Source: Megalobrama amblycephala
Lineage: Eukaryota > Chordata > Actinopteri > Cypriniformes > Xenocyprididae
DNA: 64,000 nucleotides
Assembly: GCF_018812025.1 (NCBI RefSeq)
Contig: NC_063053.1
Span: 14,302,623-14,366,622 of the forward strand
Reading direction: 5' to 3'
The notes below the pieces were generated by a model. The model saw nothing but the letters and a program-made list of their open reading frames with translations. It did not search any database and was not told the DNA's origin. Positions within the stretch are counted from its first letter, which is position 1; every line of letters begins with the position of its first letter. Shown one piece after another: positions 53,301 through 64,000 of the stretch. The position numbers and the translations under genes are program-made.

Positions 53301-56300
53301 GTTGCCTCCATAGTGCAATGGTATTTTTTTTTTCCCCAAGCAATTGTATACTTCTACCTGGACTGAATAGTGAATGGGGTTAGCACTCCTCCTAGGGGAG
53401 AAGAAAACGTGTTTAAGTGCAGGCAGGCTTTTAACTTGCTTTCCCCGAGGTGAACATATTAAAATACAATTTTGCCCAAGAAATGACACATTGACAATTT
53501 ACTCCACTATATCGACTTAATTCAATTTTATTTTACATAATGTTAGTTTTCATTGCTTCCAGATGAAGGTTTCTGCTACTTGAAACTACCATTTCGAATA
53601 CCATGTGTAAAGATTGAACAAACAATTAATGTTAAGTGCGATATATAGGCTTGTCAAAGAAACAATGAATTGCTCTGAAAGGAAACGGAGACTCAAATCT
53701 GCTAGAGAGAGAAAGAGAGAGAGAGAGTAATGGTGTGCATCTGCTAGAGTCTCATTATGGGGGGATGCTCTGCCAGACCTCAGACTCCACTGTAACTGGC
53801 GGCAGAATTAGGCACACATGTGAATGTGTAGGCTCTTGTGGGCCCCGGACACATCCATCATCACCCACAATCAGTCACAGTCCAGCAGTGGGCAAAGACG
53901 CAAAGACTTTGCCCAGTCAGAAAGACTACTTTGCATCTTTAAGAGCTTGAGAGTTTTGAAATCCTGACATTGTTGCAAGTTACACTTTCTGCCACTCCCA
54001 TAGATTTTTGTACTGTTGCATTGAAAACCAGATCCTTCAAGGATTCCCTCAAGCACTGACCCTGAGTGGAGAAAATGAAGAAAAAAAAGGAGTAAAGACT
54101 AGAGTGATAGAGAAGGGATCCCCAGGGTTCCTCTTTGGGAATTTGCCCATTTGATCATTGTCCAGCCTTCTCCTTATGCGAAATTTCCACGCTGGCCCTG
54201 TGCATCAGGGTTTTCCGCCATAAAGGTGGACTGTCTCCATTAGCCTGGGCTCAAGGCCACACAACCTCTTACATTTGCTTTATGAGTAGCTCAATTACAG
54301 AAATGACCTCATTGAAATCCCTTGCTAGCAGTTGAATTAGATTAAGTCTAGACAGTGTAATTCTCTTTAAGAGTTGATTTTTATAGTTTAGTAAAGTAAC
54401 AGGAGACAGTGTGTTTGATCTGCTTAAGAAAGATATGGAGTCTGTCCGCACCCTGAACGAGAACACTTGAGAGGCTGAATGCATCATTTAGTTTGCGGTC
54501 TAGAATCGTTGTGACAGACTGAGCATATCAAAGGCAGCGTCTCACAGCTCCACATGCTTTATCTGGACTTTTAACTGCACTGCCTCCCTCAGCTCTGTTT
54601 TCTCAGAGTGTTTCTCCAGTACCCTTATTTGTGTTGTGATCAACTGTCTTGCTAATGTTTCCTGCTGTCACGCATTCTGTCTTTGACCCCTTAATGACAC
54701 TGCTTTGGAAGACCGCAACAGTTTACTTGTTTGTTTTTTTTTTCTTTTTAAAAGTAAAAATCATAAAAGTAAATACAGATTTAAGTCTTATGAACCTCAT
54801 TACATAAAATCGTTCATAGAGGGTTAATACTAGAGTAAATTGATTTCTTCTGCAGAATGTAAAAGCAGATGTTTAGAAGAGATCTGTGTTTTTTGTCCAT
54901 ATAATTAGTTAATTGAGTCCAAAACAACATTGGATCCCACTGACGTTCGTTTTATAAAAATAGTACGTACAGCATGGTAAAATGTTTCACATTGATATAA
55001 AAAAAAAAAAGTGATTCAAATAGATAACTTGGGAGTCACAGATTCATTAAAAGTAAACATTTGTGAATTAGACATCAGGGGTCATGATGTATGTTTATCA
55101 TTGCATGCTGCCAGCGAAGACAACACAATAGAATGATGCAGTTTTCGAACCCTTTTAACTTGCTACATTTAATTCAAGTATGTTTACTTTTGCCGTGGCA
55201 CTGAAGATTCAACAGTGTGATATGCTTAAACAGGCTAGGAAAAGTAAATGTTCTTCATGATACCATATTTCTAGTGGCATTTGCTTCAGACTGCCTATTT
55301 TGTTAGGTTCATACTGTTTATATTGAGTTTTGTGTACTCAAGCACATTTTCAGTGTATGTACATATTAGGCGATCCATTGAATTATGCAGTAAATTGAAT
55401 ATCAGAAGCTCCTTTATCTTGACCAGCTCTCTATTTAATCACTGAGTCCTAATAGAATTAGTCCAAGAGGAGAGTCCAGTCTAATTGTAAGATAGGCAGC
55501 ACACGGAGAGGCTATATAAGACCGACTCGTAATGGGATCTGAGGATGGAATGCAGCTGATAAAGAGAGCGCCGTGTTGCCCTGCCGCCCAATCTCACAAA
55601 CTGCTGCTTTGTGAGTGATTAGCTGTTTTACCGACAAGTCTAGACTGGAACATCTGCAGTGGAGTCATGCTCAACAGAAAGCTACAGCAATACATACTCA
55701 TGCACTGTGACAGGATAAGAAGACCGTGAGATCAGTAGCAACATGTCTCAGAGGCCTTTTATTTAAACTGAAATTCAAATAAAGAGAAAAATAAATGTTT
55801 GTGAGGGTGTGAAGCAGAAAGGGACATGGTGATCTGGATGTACATGCTAGTTGGTCTGGATTTGAACAGGAGCAGGTTTGCTGTCAAATACAGAGGAGCA
55901 AACGATGGGAAATAATAAATGTAGGACATTGTTATATTGAGGATTGACACAATACCTAAATTTCAGTAGTCAATAATTTTAATGATTATCAATTCTATTT
56001 CAGTACTATACCAAAGACTAACGTCCTATTAAAATAAAATTAAACCAATATTATGTAGACCTCTTGTAATTTGAATTAAATAAACATTGCTTCAACATTT
56101 ATTATTCAAGTAAATATTAAATGCACTTTGTTTATATTAAAACCTCACCAACATGCGCTCAACATGAACAGCCACATTACTCACAAAATGAGGGTTCAAA
56201 AACAGCCAATTATCAACCAGAACAGGTTACTGAATTGAGTATAGAAAGTTAAAAAGTTCATTTTTAATCAATTTAATGCAAAGTATTCATTTTAAAATCT

Positions 56301-59300
56301 AAAAATCTTCCTGACCCCAAACATCTGAACAGTAGTGTAGTAGAATTTCTGAAACCACAGACGCAGGTTTATGAAACGCTACTGGTTATTTAGTGTCTAT
56401 GCGCACCTAGCTTGTCATTGACTGTGTTTTGTCACTTACAGCAGGGCAGAATCCTGACCACGTGCTGCTGGGCACTGGAGTGAAGCCTGGCTCAGACCCC
56501 AGAAGGCCTGGGGACGACTCCACTGTGGCACCAGAAGATGCTGCCCGCTTTCTTAGCTGCTACTGCCAAGGTCACTGCCCTGATGATGCTAAGAACAACA
56601 CCTGCGAGTAAGTGTCACAGGCTATGGCACATTTTTAAGTGGTCATTGTTTAATGTGATTAAATGTTTGTGCTTTGTTTATATGTATTCAAAAAAATTTG
56701 CTTTTTCTTTGAAACCCAACAGGACAAATGGGCAGTGCTTCGCCATCATTGAAGAAGATGAAAATGGAGATGTGATCTTAAGCTCAGGCTGTATGAAATA
56801 TGAAGGCTCCCACTTTCAGTGCAAGGTAAGGGAAGTTGTTTCTCTTAAGTGTCTTGTGCTTTTAGTTGCATTATTAAATACTTTGTAAGTTTTACTCACT
56901 TGAGGCATGGATTTGTCACAGGATTCGCAGTTTGCACAGACACGTCGAACCATCGAGTGCTGCCAGTTAGACTTTTGTAATCGAGACCTAAAGCCAGAGT
57001 TGCCACCTCGAGACTCAGGTAATCGTCAGTACTGTCTGCCTGGCAGTTGCGTGGCATTGTAAGGTTATTTTCTGTGAAGATTGTTGATTTAAAATGTTTA
57101 GCAGTGTAATGTTATCTAGTTAGCTGAAATAAATTGCAGTGAAAACTGAAAATAACTTTGTCTATGAAGCATTAGAATCATTCAAAAATTAAAAGACATT
57201 AATACTTTTATTCAGCAAGGTTGTAATAAATTGATCAAACGTGACAGTAGAGACGTGTCAAAATGTTACAAAAGATTTCTGTTTAAAATTAATGCTGTTA
57301 TTGATCCATTATTTCTATTCATCATAGAATCCTGAAAAAATGTGTCATGGTTTTCAGTAACAATATTAAGCAGCACAACTGTTTTCAACAGTATAATTTT
57401 AAAATGTATTAACAGATATATGATTAAATTTGCCCATTTATATTGTTTACAGAGCAAGTAAAAATCTCAACAGACCTGCTGATTGAGCCCTGGCTAACCC
57501 AATGCCTTAATGATGGACATGTGTTTTCTCTTGATCTCTTTGCAGAACCACCAGACCCTCACTGGCTGGCCTTCCTCATTCAGTGTCTGTGTGCTTCTGC
57601 ACCCTCATCTGTGTCACTGTCATCTGTTATTACAGGTGAGATCATCACCGCACTGAAGCTCTTACATATAATAGCCGCTTGTGACGTGCCTGTTTTCCCA
57701 CATCACTGAACTGCTATGATTGTGCACAGCACTGTTGAAAACACATGCCACCCACATCATGGCCTGTTGTTGTTAAAAGACAAACACTTCTGTTACTGCA
57801 AGTAGGGGCAAGACTCTATACCTTGGCATGGGTACACAACTGTGAAAGAAGTTTGCCTTTATAACAAATGCATCTTTTAAAGTGTCTGTTTACTGAACTA
57901 TCTGTTAAAAAGTGTTTTGTCTTGATATTCAAAAAGGAGTCAGTAAGGATCTTTCTGACGTCAGGCATAGATGTAAAAAAACATGTTTGACTGTGTCCTG
58001 TGTCAGGTATAAGTGGCAGACAGAGAGGCAGCGCTACCACAGAGACCTGGAGCAGGACGAGGCCTTTATCCCAGCAGGAGAATCTCTAAAAGATCTCATC
58101 AACCAGTCTCAAACCTCAGGCAGCGGCTCTGGGCTCCCCCTGCTGGTGAGAAATCTGAAATGCAGACTGTAGGATTTAAGTGTCAACAGCTTGCTTTTTT
58201 TCACTGTTTCTATTCACATCTTACAGGTGCAGCGCACCATTGCGAAGCAGATCCAGACGGTGCGCCTTATTGGAAAAGGGCGATATGGAGAGGTGTGGCT
58301 TGGTCGGTGGCGGGGGGAGAAGGTAGCAGTCAAAGTGTTCTTTACTCGAGAGGAGGCCAGCTGGTTCAGAGAGACGGAGATCTACCAAACCGTGCTCATG
58401 AGACACGAGAACGTACTAGGTACACTTCATGTCATTCAAATTAGTGAGGTGTTTTTAATTGTGTATCAATGCCATGTTTTCCAATGTGACGCGATTCTCT
58501 TCAATCTGCCCGAAGGCTTCATTGCTGCTGACATAAATGGCACTGGAGCCTCTACACAGCTGTACCTGATCACAGACTACCATGAGAACGGCTCTCTGTA
58601 TGACTATTTGAAGTTCACCACTCTGGACACACAGGCCTTGCTCAGACTGGCCTACTCTGCAGCCTGTGGCTTGTGTCACCTGCATACGGAGATCTACGGC
58701 ACACAGGGAAAACCAGCCATCGCTCACAGAGACTTGAAGAGCAAGAACATCCTCATAAAGAAAAACGGCACCTGTTGCATCGCTGACCTTGGGCTTGCTG
58801 TTAAATTCAACAGGTGCATTGTCACTTTGCATTAGTTTCATTGGCTAGTTTTAAGTGATTTGTTCAGTCATTTTGAGGAAGTAACTTTTTTGTTGTTGTT
58901 GTTGTTGTAGTGACACAAATGAAGTGGACATCCCACTGAGCACACGTATGGGGACCCGACGCTATATGGCTCCAGAAGTCCTGGACGAGACTCTGAACAA
59001 GAACCACTTCCAGGCCTACATCATGGCGGACATCTACAGCTACGGGCTGGTTATATGGGAAATGGCCCGACGCTGTGTCACTGGAGGTATTCATGAGACA
59101 ATGAAAAATTCACTGTCAAATGTTTCTTTTATTTTGCTTTATGCGTATGTTAAGAGCCTTTCCGTATCCAAGCCATATCATTTTAAAGTAGGCATATGAC
59201 GGTATCAAATTTTCATGTTGCGATTAATTGCTGAAGCTTTTATCACGATATTAAAATAAGTTGCAAAAAAATGTTGTCATAGTTTAACAGGTTTAAGAAC

Positions 59301-61853
59301 TCTTTTTGTAATAAAACAAAAATAACTCTGAATGTTTAAATACAATAATACACTACAAAAAATATATAAAGTGAAATTTTCAAACAGATTAAAATGCAAA
59401 AGAATTAGGCTATAAAGAACAACAGATAACACTTTACAATAAGGTCTCTATTTAATGCATTAACTAAGATTGAGCAACAGCTACATATGTTACAGAAAGT
59501 TTTATTTTTTGTTAATGTTAGTTTAGAAACACAACTGATCATTGTTAGTTTTATCTCAGGTCCATTAAATAAGTTCTTTTGATTTTAGTAATGTTATTAA
59601 ACAGTAACTAAGAAATGAACATTAACTAAGAATAATTAATGCTTTATAAGTAATTTTCATTGTCAGTTTGGTAATAATGAATTAACATGTTAACTAATGA
59701 AGCCGTATGACTTTAAGTTTTACTGAACAATAACAAATAATCAGAACATTTCTAATCATTAGGGCATGTTGTAGTCCAGATTAAAATATAAACATGTTTA
59801 GGTTTGAAAATAAATATCCTTTTTAATTATTCAGTTTTTGGTGCTGTGATGAACAACACTGAGATTACAAAAAAATTAAAGGCAGTTTGAAGCATTTCAA
59901 AAACTTCACCAGCACAGTTACTTTGTTTGCACGGTTTCTGTGGTAACCGCTGCATGCTGCTGTTCCATCAGCGCCCTCTGCTGTCAGAGAGTGAACGTGC
60001 ACTTTCATTCAGCGCGTCTCCTTCACTCGTTCAGTCATGTGCTTCTCATGCATGATGGGCTTGTTTACATCTGAGCGCGTGTCCTTTTGACGCAGAATAC
60101 AGCGGTGTTGTACATTTTATATGAGTGATGGGTAAAGTATTCTTAATTGCATTATAAAAAATAAAAAATTGGTAATAAATTATTATTTACGGTATTCTGA
60201 AGTGCCCACGATTACAATATCGTGCATATTCATTCATCGCATTACCGAATATCGGCACAAGTCTATTTTAAAGTTGACATGAAATGGAAATTCAACCTAT
60301 TTCCTAAATGCATCTAAATGAACTTATTGTGAACGATTCAATCATGTATTTTTTATTTAAATCTTTAAATCTTAAAGGGTGATTTCGCATTATTTACTCA
60401 CCTTCATGTTGTTCCAAACCCATAAGACTTTTGTTCATATTCGGAACACAAATGAAAATATTTAATGAAATCTGAGAGATTTCTGTCCCTCCATCGACAG
60501 TTACGCAACTGACACTTCAAAAAGTTCATAAAGAGATCTAAAAACTAATCCATATGAATAGAGTGGTTTAGTCCAAATCTTCTGAAGAGACTTGGTCGTT
60601 TTATACGCTGAACAGATTTAATTTAGGCTTTTATTCACATATAAACTTTCATCAACGCACACATCAGATATGGTAAATGGAAGCTCAAGAATGCTTGCTT
60701 GATGTCTGAGAACCAATGAGGTTCATTCTCATATGTTAAACAGCACATTTCAGCATCTGAACCAATGAGGTTTGTTCTTGCACTTCAAGCAGGTTCGGTT
60801 GAGCTCGTTTATGTTTGCTGATCAATGTTTATGTGTGAATAAAAGCCTAAATTCATCATATAAAGCAATTTGGACTAAACCACTTTATTCTTTCTGAACT
60901 TTTTGAAGCGTCAAAGTGGTAGTTACATAGACTGTCAGTGGAGGAACAGAAATCTCTCTTTTATTTCATTAAAAATATCTTAATTTGTTTTCCGAAGATG
61001 AACAAAATCTTATGGGTTTGGAACAACATAAGGGTGAGTAAATGATGACAGAATCTTCATTTTTGGGTGAACTATCCCTTTAAGATCTTCTGGTGAAACA
61101 AGAGACTACTCTCTGATGACATATTCAGGACTTATCTAGTCCTTTAGTCAGCTTAAACTCCGCCCCTTTTTCACAGTCAACTGTAAGCTTGCATTCAGGT
61201 CTGCCTCTATCCAATCAACAACTGATGAATTGAACCAAGCTTTACATTTTTCCCCACCCTACATTTTTCTTTTTGATAAATATTTTCACTCAGATGTACA
61301 TAACAATAAAAAAGAGACCTGTCACTACTTCTGTTACATCACAACTTTAAGTATTTTGATCTAAATCTTTCTAAAATAAAAATGGTTCCTGTTGTGGATG
61401 TTTACAGAATTCAAACAGTTCATGAATACATCCATTGATTGTTTCCCAGGTATTGTTGAGGACTATCAGCTACCATATTATGAGATGGTCCCATCAGACC
61501 CATCTTATGAGGATATGCTGGAGGTTGTGTGCGTCAAAGGACTGCGGCCCACCGTATCCAATAGATGGAACAGTGATGAGGTGAGCCAGCAAGCAGTTTC
61601 TGACCAGCAGATGGCAGTATATTTACAGATTTAGTGAATATTTGTAGCTTTGCATAGGAGCTTCAGGTCAGAAGTATGTATTGAAGAGAAATGTATGTTG
61701 TGATCTGAAAAGAGTTTGTCTCCGCAGTGCTTGAGGGCCATGTTGAAGCTGATGTCAGAATGCTGGGCCCACAATCCTGCATCACGCCTGACCATCCTAC
61801 GAGTCAAGAAGACTTTGGCAAAAATGGTGGAATCTCAAGACATTAAAATCTGA
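50233..61853 (+). CDS. bmpr1a: bmpr1a (BMP receptor type 1A, ALK3) coding region, with an apparent 1-nt frame break
   Basis: Type I receptor serine/threonine kinase of the BMP pathway: binds BMP ligand with a type II receptor, is phosphorylated in its GS box, and phosphorylates Smad1/5/8(9). Eleven coding exons are seen: signal peptide, extracellular ten-cysteine domain, membrane segment, GS box ([11 protein letters not shown]) and a full kinase with [30 protein letters not shown] and APE motifs. Coding exons sum to 1589 nt, one short of 1590 (529 residues plus stop; human 532). The shortfall is in the transmembrane exon 57546-57635. Read literally, the frame shifts after residue 157 and stops at 58087-58089, before the kinase. 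All other exons are in frame. Either this copy is damaged or the sequence has an error at that point. Confidence 0.96.
50331..51386. mobile_element. Transposon-like element, GGGCTGGGCGGTATAT ends
   Basis: Left GGGCTGGGCGGTATATTGAG; the right end, ATACCGTATATCGCCATTTA followed by GCC, is an imperfect reverse complement. About 1.05 kb without a transposase frame. Confidence 0.6.
51388..52045. mobile_element. Transposon-like element with GATCCG-rich 3' end
   Basis: Starts ATGATCCTTCATCCGTACGG and ends with repeated GATCCGAAC/GATCCGTGA motifs. It directly follows the previous element. Family not determined. Confidence 0.5.
56442..56607 (+). CDS. bmpr1a: bmpr1a exon: N-terminal part of the ligand-binding domain
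   Basis: 166 nt, donor GTAAGT. Encodes [20 protein letters not shown] and, at its end, [20 protein letters not shown] then C plus GA, carrying the first four conserved cysteines (CYC, GHC, NTC); human has CYCSGHCPDDAINNTC. The acceptor is a tandem NAGNAG (ACAGCAG), so the exon may start at 56442 or 56445, which adds or drops one Ala. Confidence 0.95.
56723..56825 (+). CDS. bmpr1a: bmpr1a exon: middle of the ligand-binding domain
   Basis: 103 nt, acceptor GAAACCCAACAG, donor GTAAGG. Encodes [20 protein letters not shown] then [14 protein letters not shown], with three further conserved cysteines. Human: [20 protein letters not shown] then [14 protein letters not shown]. Confidence 0.96.
56922..57018 (+). 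CDS. bmpr1a: bmpr1a exon: end of the ligand-binding domain
   Basis: 97 nt, acceptor TTTGTCACAG, donor GTAATC. Encodes [20 protein letters not shown] then [19 protein letters not shown] and the final CN motif complete the ten-cysteine three-finger fold. Confidence 0.95.
57019..57545 (+). other. bmpr1a intron before the transmembrane exon
   Basis: 527 nt; the middle (57170-57400) is a degraded copy of the ACTACCGTTCAAAAGTTTGG fold-back family, recognisable by the TTCAGCAAGG, TCCTGAAAAAATG and TTAAGCAGCACAACTG blocks. Confidence 0.65.
57546..57635 (+). CDS. bmpr1a: bmpr1a exon: transmembrane segment, one nucleotide short (apparent frameshift)
   Basis: 90 nt, acceptor GATCTCTTTGCAG, donor GTGAGA. 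In the incoming phase it reads [12 protein letters not shown], the expected entry to the membrane helix (human SIRWLVLLIS). In the phase needed by the next exon (R, then [10 protein letters not shown]) the rest reads [18 protein letters not shown], clearly the remainder of the helix and its basic stop. The two halves are in different frames, changing at about 57578-57582 (ATTCAGTG). One missing base there explains it. No alternative GT or AG close by restores both halves. Confidence 0.9.
58007..58145 (+). CDS. bmpr1a: bmpr1a exon: juxtamembrane region and GS box
   Basis: 139 nt, acceptor GTCCTGTGTCAG, donor GTGAGA. Encodes [35 protein letters not shown] and [11 protein letters not shown], the GS box that type II receptors phosphorylate. 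If the upstream frameshift is real, translation meets TAA at 58087-58089 inside this exon. Confidence 0.96.
58227..58419 (+). CDS. bmpr1a: bmpr1a exon: kinase N-lobe
   Basis: 193 nt, acceptor CACATCTTACAG, donor GTACAC. Encodes [40 protein letters not shown] and [20 protein letters not shown] then ENVL. Glycine loop GKGRYGEV and catalytic lysine in VAVKVFF are intact. Confidence 0.97.
58516..58813 (+). CDS. bmpr1a: bmpr1a exon: kinase hinge, catalytic loop and DLG motif
   Basis: 298 nt, acceptor CTGCCCGAAG, donor GTGCAT; the intron before it is only 96 nt. Encodes [60 protein letters not shown] and [12 protein letters not shown]. Catalytic HRDLKSKN and the DLG form of the Mg-binding motif typical of type I receptors are present. 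At 58548-58553 it has Ala-Ser where human type I BMP receptors have Ser-Trp (GTGSWTQ). Confidence 0.96.
58911..59086 (+). CDS. bmpr1a: bmpr1a exon: activation segment and APE region
   Basis: 176 nt, acceptor after a (GTT)n run ending TTGTAG, donor GTATTC. Encodes [40 protein letters not shown] and [20 protein letters not shown]. The APE motif and the [15 protein letters not shown] helix match human closely. Confidence 0.97.
59087..61449 (+). other. bmpr1a intron before the C-lobe exon
   Basis: Filled by a probable element from about 59186 to 60265 (CGATAT/ATATCG-type ends, with an inner ACACTTTACAATAAGGT repeat at 59427) and by a complete 712-bp TTAAAGGGTGA-ended inverted-repeat element (60372-61083). 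A CTCF-like motif lies at 59971-59984. Confidence 0.6.
60372..61083. mobile_element. Inverted-repeat element, TTAAAGGG / GAACTATCCCTTTAA ends
   Basis: 712 bp. Left arm includes ACTCACCTTCATGTTGTTCC; right arm includes its near complement GGAACAACATAAGGGTGAGT. Same family as 11522-11973 but with a different interior. Lies in the bmpr1a intron. Confidence 0.82.
61450..61580 (+). CDS. bmpr1a: bmpr1a exon: kinase C-lobe
   Basis: 131 nt, acceptor TTGTTTCCCAG, donor GTGAGC. Encodes [20 protein letters not shown] then [20 protein letters not shown] and SDE. Human: [20 protein letters not shown]. Confidence 0.97.
61728..61853 (+). CDS. bmpr1a: bmpr1a last coding exon
   Basis: 126 nt including TGA at 61851-61853. 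Acceptor GTCTCCGCAG. Encodes [20 protein letters not shown] then [20 protein letters not shown] and I. Human ends [13 protein letters not shown]. Confidence 0.97.
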   Translation, partial: CLRAMLKLMSECWAHNPASRLTILRVKKTLAKMVESQDIKI

Positions 61854-64000
61854 TCAGCGGAGTGGCTTTTATTTCGTTTTTGACATCTTTGTCCCCTTCA
61901 GGAGAAACAAGCTCTCTTTTTCTGTTGGATCAGACAATGGTGCCTTTGCTGCTTTCTGTGAAAGCTGTATCATTGCAAAGTTGGATCAGAGGATTACTGC
62001 AACAGACACAAACAGTAGAGTGGGACCTTCTGGAGATTTTGGGAGAGAAAGTAAACCCCACTGCCTTAAAATACACTCAGTTGTTCTGAATATGTTTCTT
62101 TAGATTCTGGGATAAACCTCCTGCCATATGGATGAAATGCTGTTGACTTCTCATGGAATCTGTGTAAAGCATACTGTGATTTAATGTATGACATGTAAAT
62201 ATATTATAGTAGTAAATGATCTGAAAACAGCAAAACAATATACTATCAATATAATCTCGTTCAGTTAACAGCCATTGTAGAATATCTAGGGGAAGATTCT
62301 GTGCCTCTTGCAGCCTAATGTGTGGCTTTTGAAAATCTTAATTCATCTATATAGTAGATCTTCTCTCAACATGTTTTCTGATGAAAATAACCTGTTTTTA
62401 TGAAATGAGACCCCTGACATAAGTTTGAAGATAAAGAGATGCATGCCATTCATGATTTTGTTGCATGAAACAATATATTGTTTGCAATGTTTAAAGCATG
62501 CCATTTTTAATATCCTCAGAATAGAAAACATTGTCAATTGAATCTTTCACTAAGAATTGACCATATTTTTGGAAAGTTAACCAGCTGTCAAAAAGCTCAT
62601 TTTAATTAAGAAAACTTTTCATACTCACTGATGTTTGCAGTCGAGGGGGATCTCCTACTAGCAGTGATTAGGCAATCTTGAATACCACTTCAGAGTTGCC
62701 AAACTCAATGCAGTGTTTGTGGGAGGGATATCTGCTTTCTGGTTGGTGTGATAGAGTTGATACATTCCTGAGTTTCCTTCATTCAGAGAAGTTGGGTCTT
62801 TTTTTTTTTTTTTTTTTCTTTTTTTTTGGTACAGGATGCTATCAGTATAAATGTGACTTGTGACTTGAAAGTGCAAATTTTTGAGGATTTGGTGATATTC
62901 TGATCGTATGTCTTTGCCAATGTTATTAATCAAATTTTGAACTGTGTTTGCTTGTGAAGTGCCCAAAGTTGAAGGGTACGACCGCAAGTAACATCTGTTA
63001 GTCATCAGGTCTTAATGTTTCAGTTGGGGCTGCCAAAATACGATCTTGGTAACTAGTATAGTCCAAAATACACATTATTGTTACGTAACATGTTTACAGA
63101 ACTCCCATGCAGATTTAATTTTATTATTCTTTTAAAAAATGCAGTATTGTATCCCAGAATACTTGTTTATTATTCTTAGTGCCATTGAAAAGACCAATGT
63201 GTTTTGTTAATAGCAACAAAGCAACAATTCACAATAGCTCTTTACACCAATATCTGGGCCCTTAAAGACAGGAAGTGTGAATGTACAATGCTTTGATAAT
63301 GTCAGTGCCAGACTAAGGTGCTTTGTCATGATTTTAATACAGTATGCCCTGAAACGCCAAAAGGGCATCTTGATTAAAACCAAACAATTTAAATAAATAA
63401 TAGATTTAAAAAAAAAGGAAACATTCTCACCTCAGTGTGGTTAACTTCAACATACATTACAATATGCTAGAGAAACACTAAATTTAGTGTATATGAAAAT
63501 ACATTTGTAGCTTTTACTATACAAGTAATCTAAAGTTGGATCTGTGGAATCTATATCAAATGCTTTTCTGTGGCTGAAAAGGGATTTTCAAATGGACCGT
63601 CAAGTTAGCATTTGATTGCATTAAAGAAAGAGAAATCATCTTATTGTGACTATTCCAATGGTTTTGCTTCCATCCCCTACGGCTTCTGTTCTTCACCCGA
63701 GAACCGACAATGCGGCTTCTCACCATAATTAATTATGAAGTATGTTGATTGGACATGAGTTTTAAAATACTGTATTTATGTCTGTAGATATTTCAATGTG
63801 CTTTAGTATCACCCAGCCCACCTCTGTGTAAAATATTAAATGACCTTTACTGTCTAATTTGGAAAAATGTTTTGGTTTATTCAGCCCCATGTTGAAAGGG
63901 TGCCTTATAAGTAGGCCTCATACTCTGTATAATATTTGTCCATGTAATCTTTTAAAAATATATAATTTTAGTACACAATTTCTTTTCTCTGTTTTTGGTG
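61854..64000 (+). other. bmpr1a: bmpr1a 3'UTR and flank
   Basis: AT-rich sequence without further exons. The first clear AATAAA is at 63392-63397, about 1.5 kb past the stop, suggesting a long 3'UTR; earlier sites of weaker form are possible. A poly-T run (about 62800-62827) is present. Short ORFs here lack coding similarity. Confidence 0.5.
63392..63397 (+). terminator. bmpr1a: Candidate polyadenylation signal of bmpr1a
   Basis: AATAAA about 1.54 kb after the stop codon. Further sites beyond the window are possible. Confidence 0.35.

Larger units (their letters stand above)
50303..56441 (+). other. bmpr1a intron after the signal-peptide exon
   Basis: Two adjacent transposon-like elements occupy 50331-51386 (ends related to GGGCTGGGCGGTATAT) and 51388-52045 (GATCCG-rich 3' end). 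From 52.3 to 55.7 kb the sequence is mostly unique-looking; 55380-55660 is relatively GC-rich with a TATATAAG box at about 55512. A fold-back fragment ends at 56340. Confidence 0.55.

Noticed and set aside
58455..58841. 128-codon minus-strand ORF
   Set aside because: Antisense to the conserved bmpr1a kinase exon.
61862..62089. 75-codon ORF after the bmpr1a stop
   Set aside because: Lies in the 3'UTR; no similarity and no reason for separate translation.

Overview
This window is vertebrate nuclear DNA, most probably from a cyprinid-like teleost. It has small exons with GT-AG introns, an AT-rich background, and introns full of short inverted-repeat elements and simple repeats of the kind common in carp-like fish genomes. 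I see no bacterial-style genes, functional tRNA or rRNA genes, CRISPR arrays, or intact transposase or reverse-transcriptase reading frames. The species assignment is inference from repeat style and protein similarity.

Two genes lie head-to-tail on the + strand. The first (window start to about 35.85 kb) is ldb3 (ZASP/Cypher), a Z-disc PDZ-LIM protein. Its first coding exon, with the PDZ N-terminus and start codon, is not found here and presumably lies upstream of base 1. Fourteen exons or alternative exons can be placed from 8353 to 35726: the PDZ C-terminal half, two alternative ZM-motif cassettes, an alternative last exon giving a LIM-less short form, a proline-rich linker, and three LIM domains. 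The long-form exons sum to 1938 nt, a multiple of three (645 residues plus stop, lacking only the N-terminal piece).

The second gene (about 38.7 kb to beyond 63.4 kb) is bmpr1a, the type I BMP receptor kinase. It has a GC-rich non-coding first exon ending at 38976, a probable second non-coding exon at 45515-45651, a start codon at 50233 and a stop at 61851-61853. Extracellular cysteine module, membrane segment, GS box and kinase are all present. The order LDB3 then BMPR1A on the same strand is also the human 10q23 arrangement, so this is conserved microsynteny.

Most notable points: (1) the bmpr1a transmembrane exon (57546-57635) is one nucleotide short of its reading frame, so the gene as written is broken there (real lesion of a duplicated copy, or a sequence error). 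(2) ldb3 carries a compact splicing code: two phase-locked, mutually exclusive ZM cassettes, one of them starting with a 23-nt microexon; a candidate 24-nt microexon behind a roughly 136-nt AG-free, pyrimidine-rich tract; and a TGCATG (RBFOX-type) hexamer 8-63 nt downstream of four regulated exons. (3) A 939-bp near-perfect palindrome with TA flanks sits nested inside an older inverted-repeat copy in an ldb3 intron.
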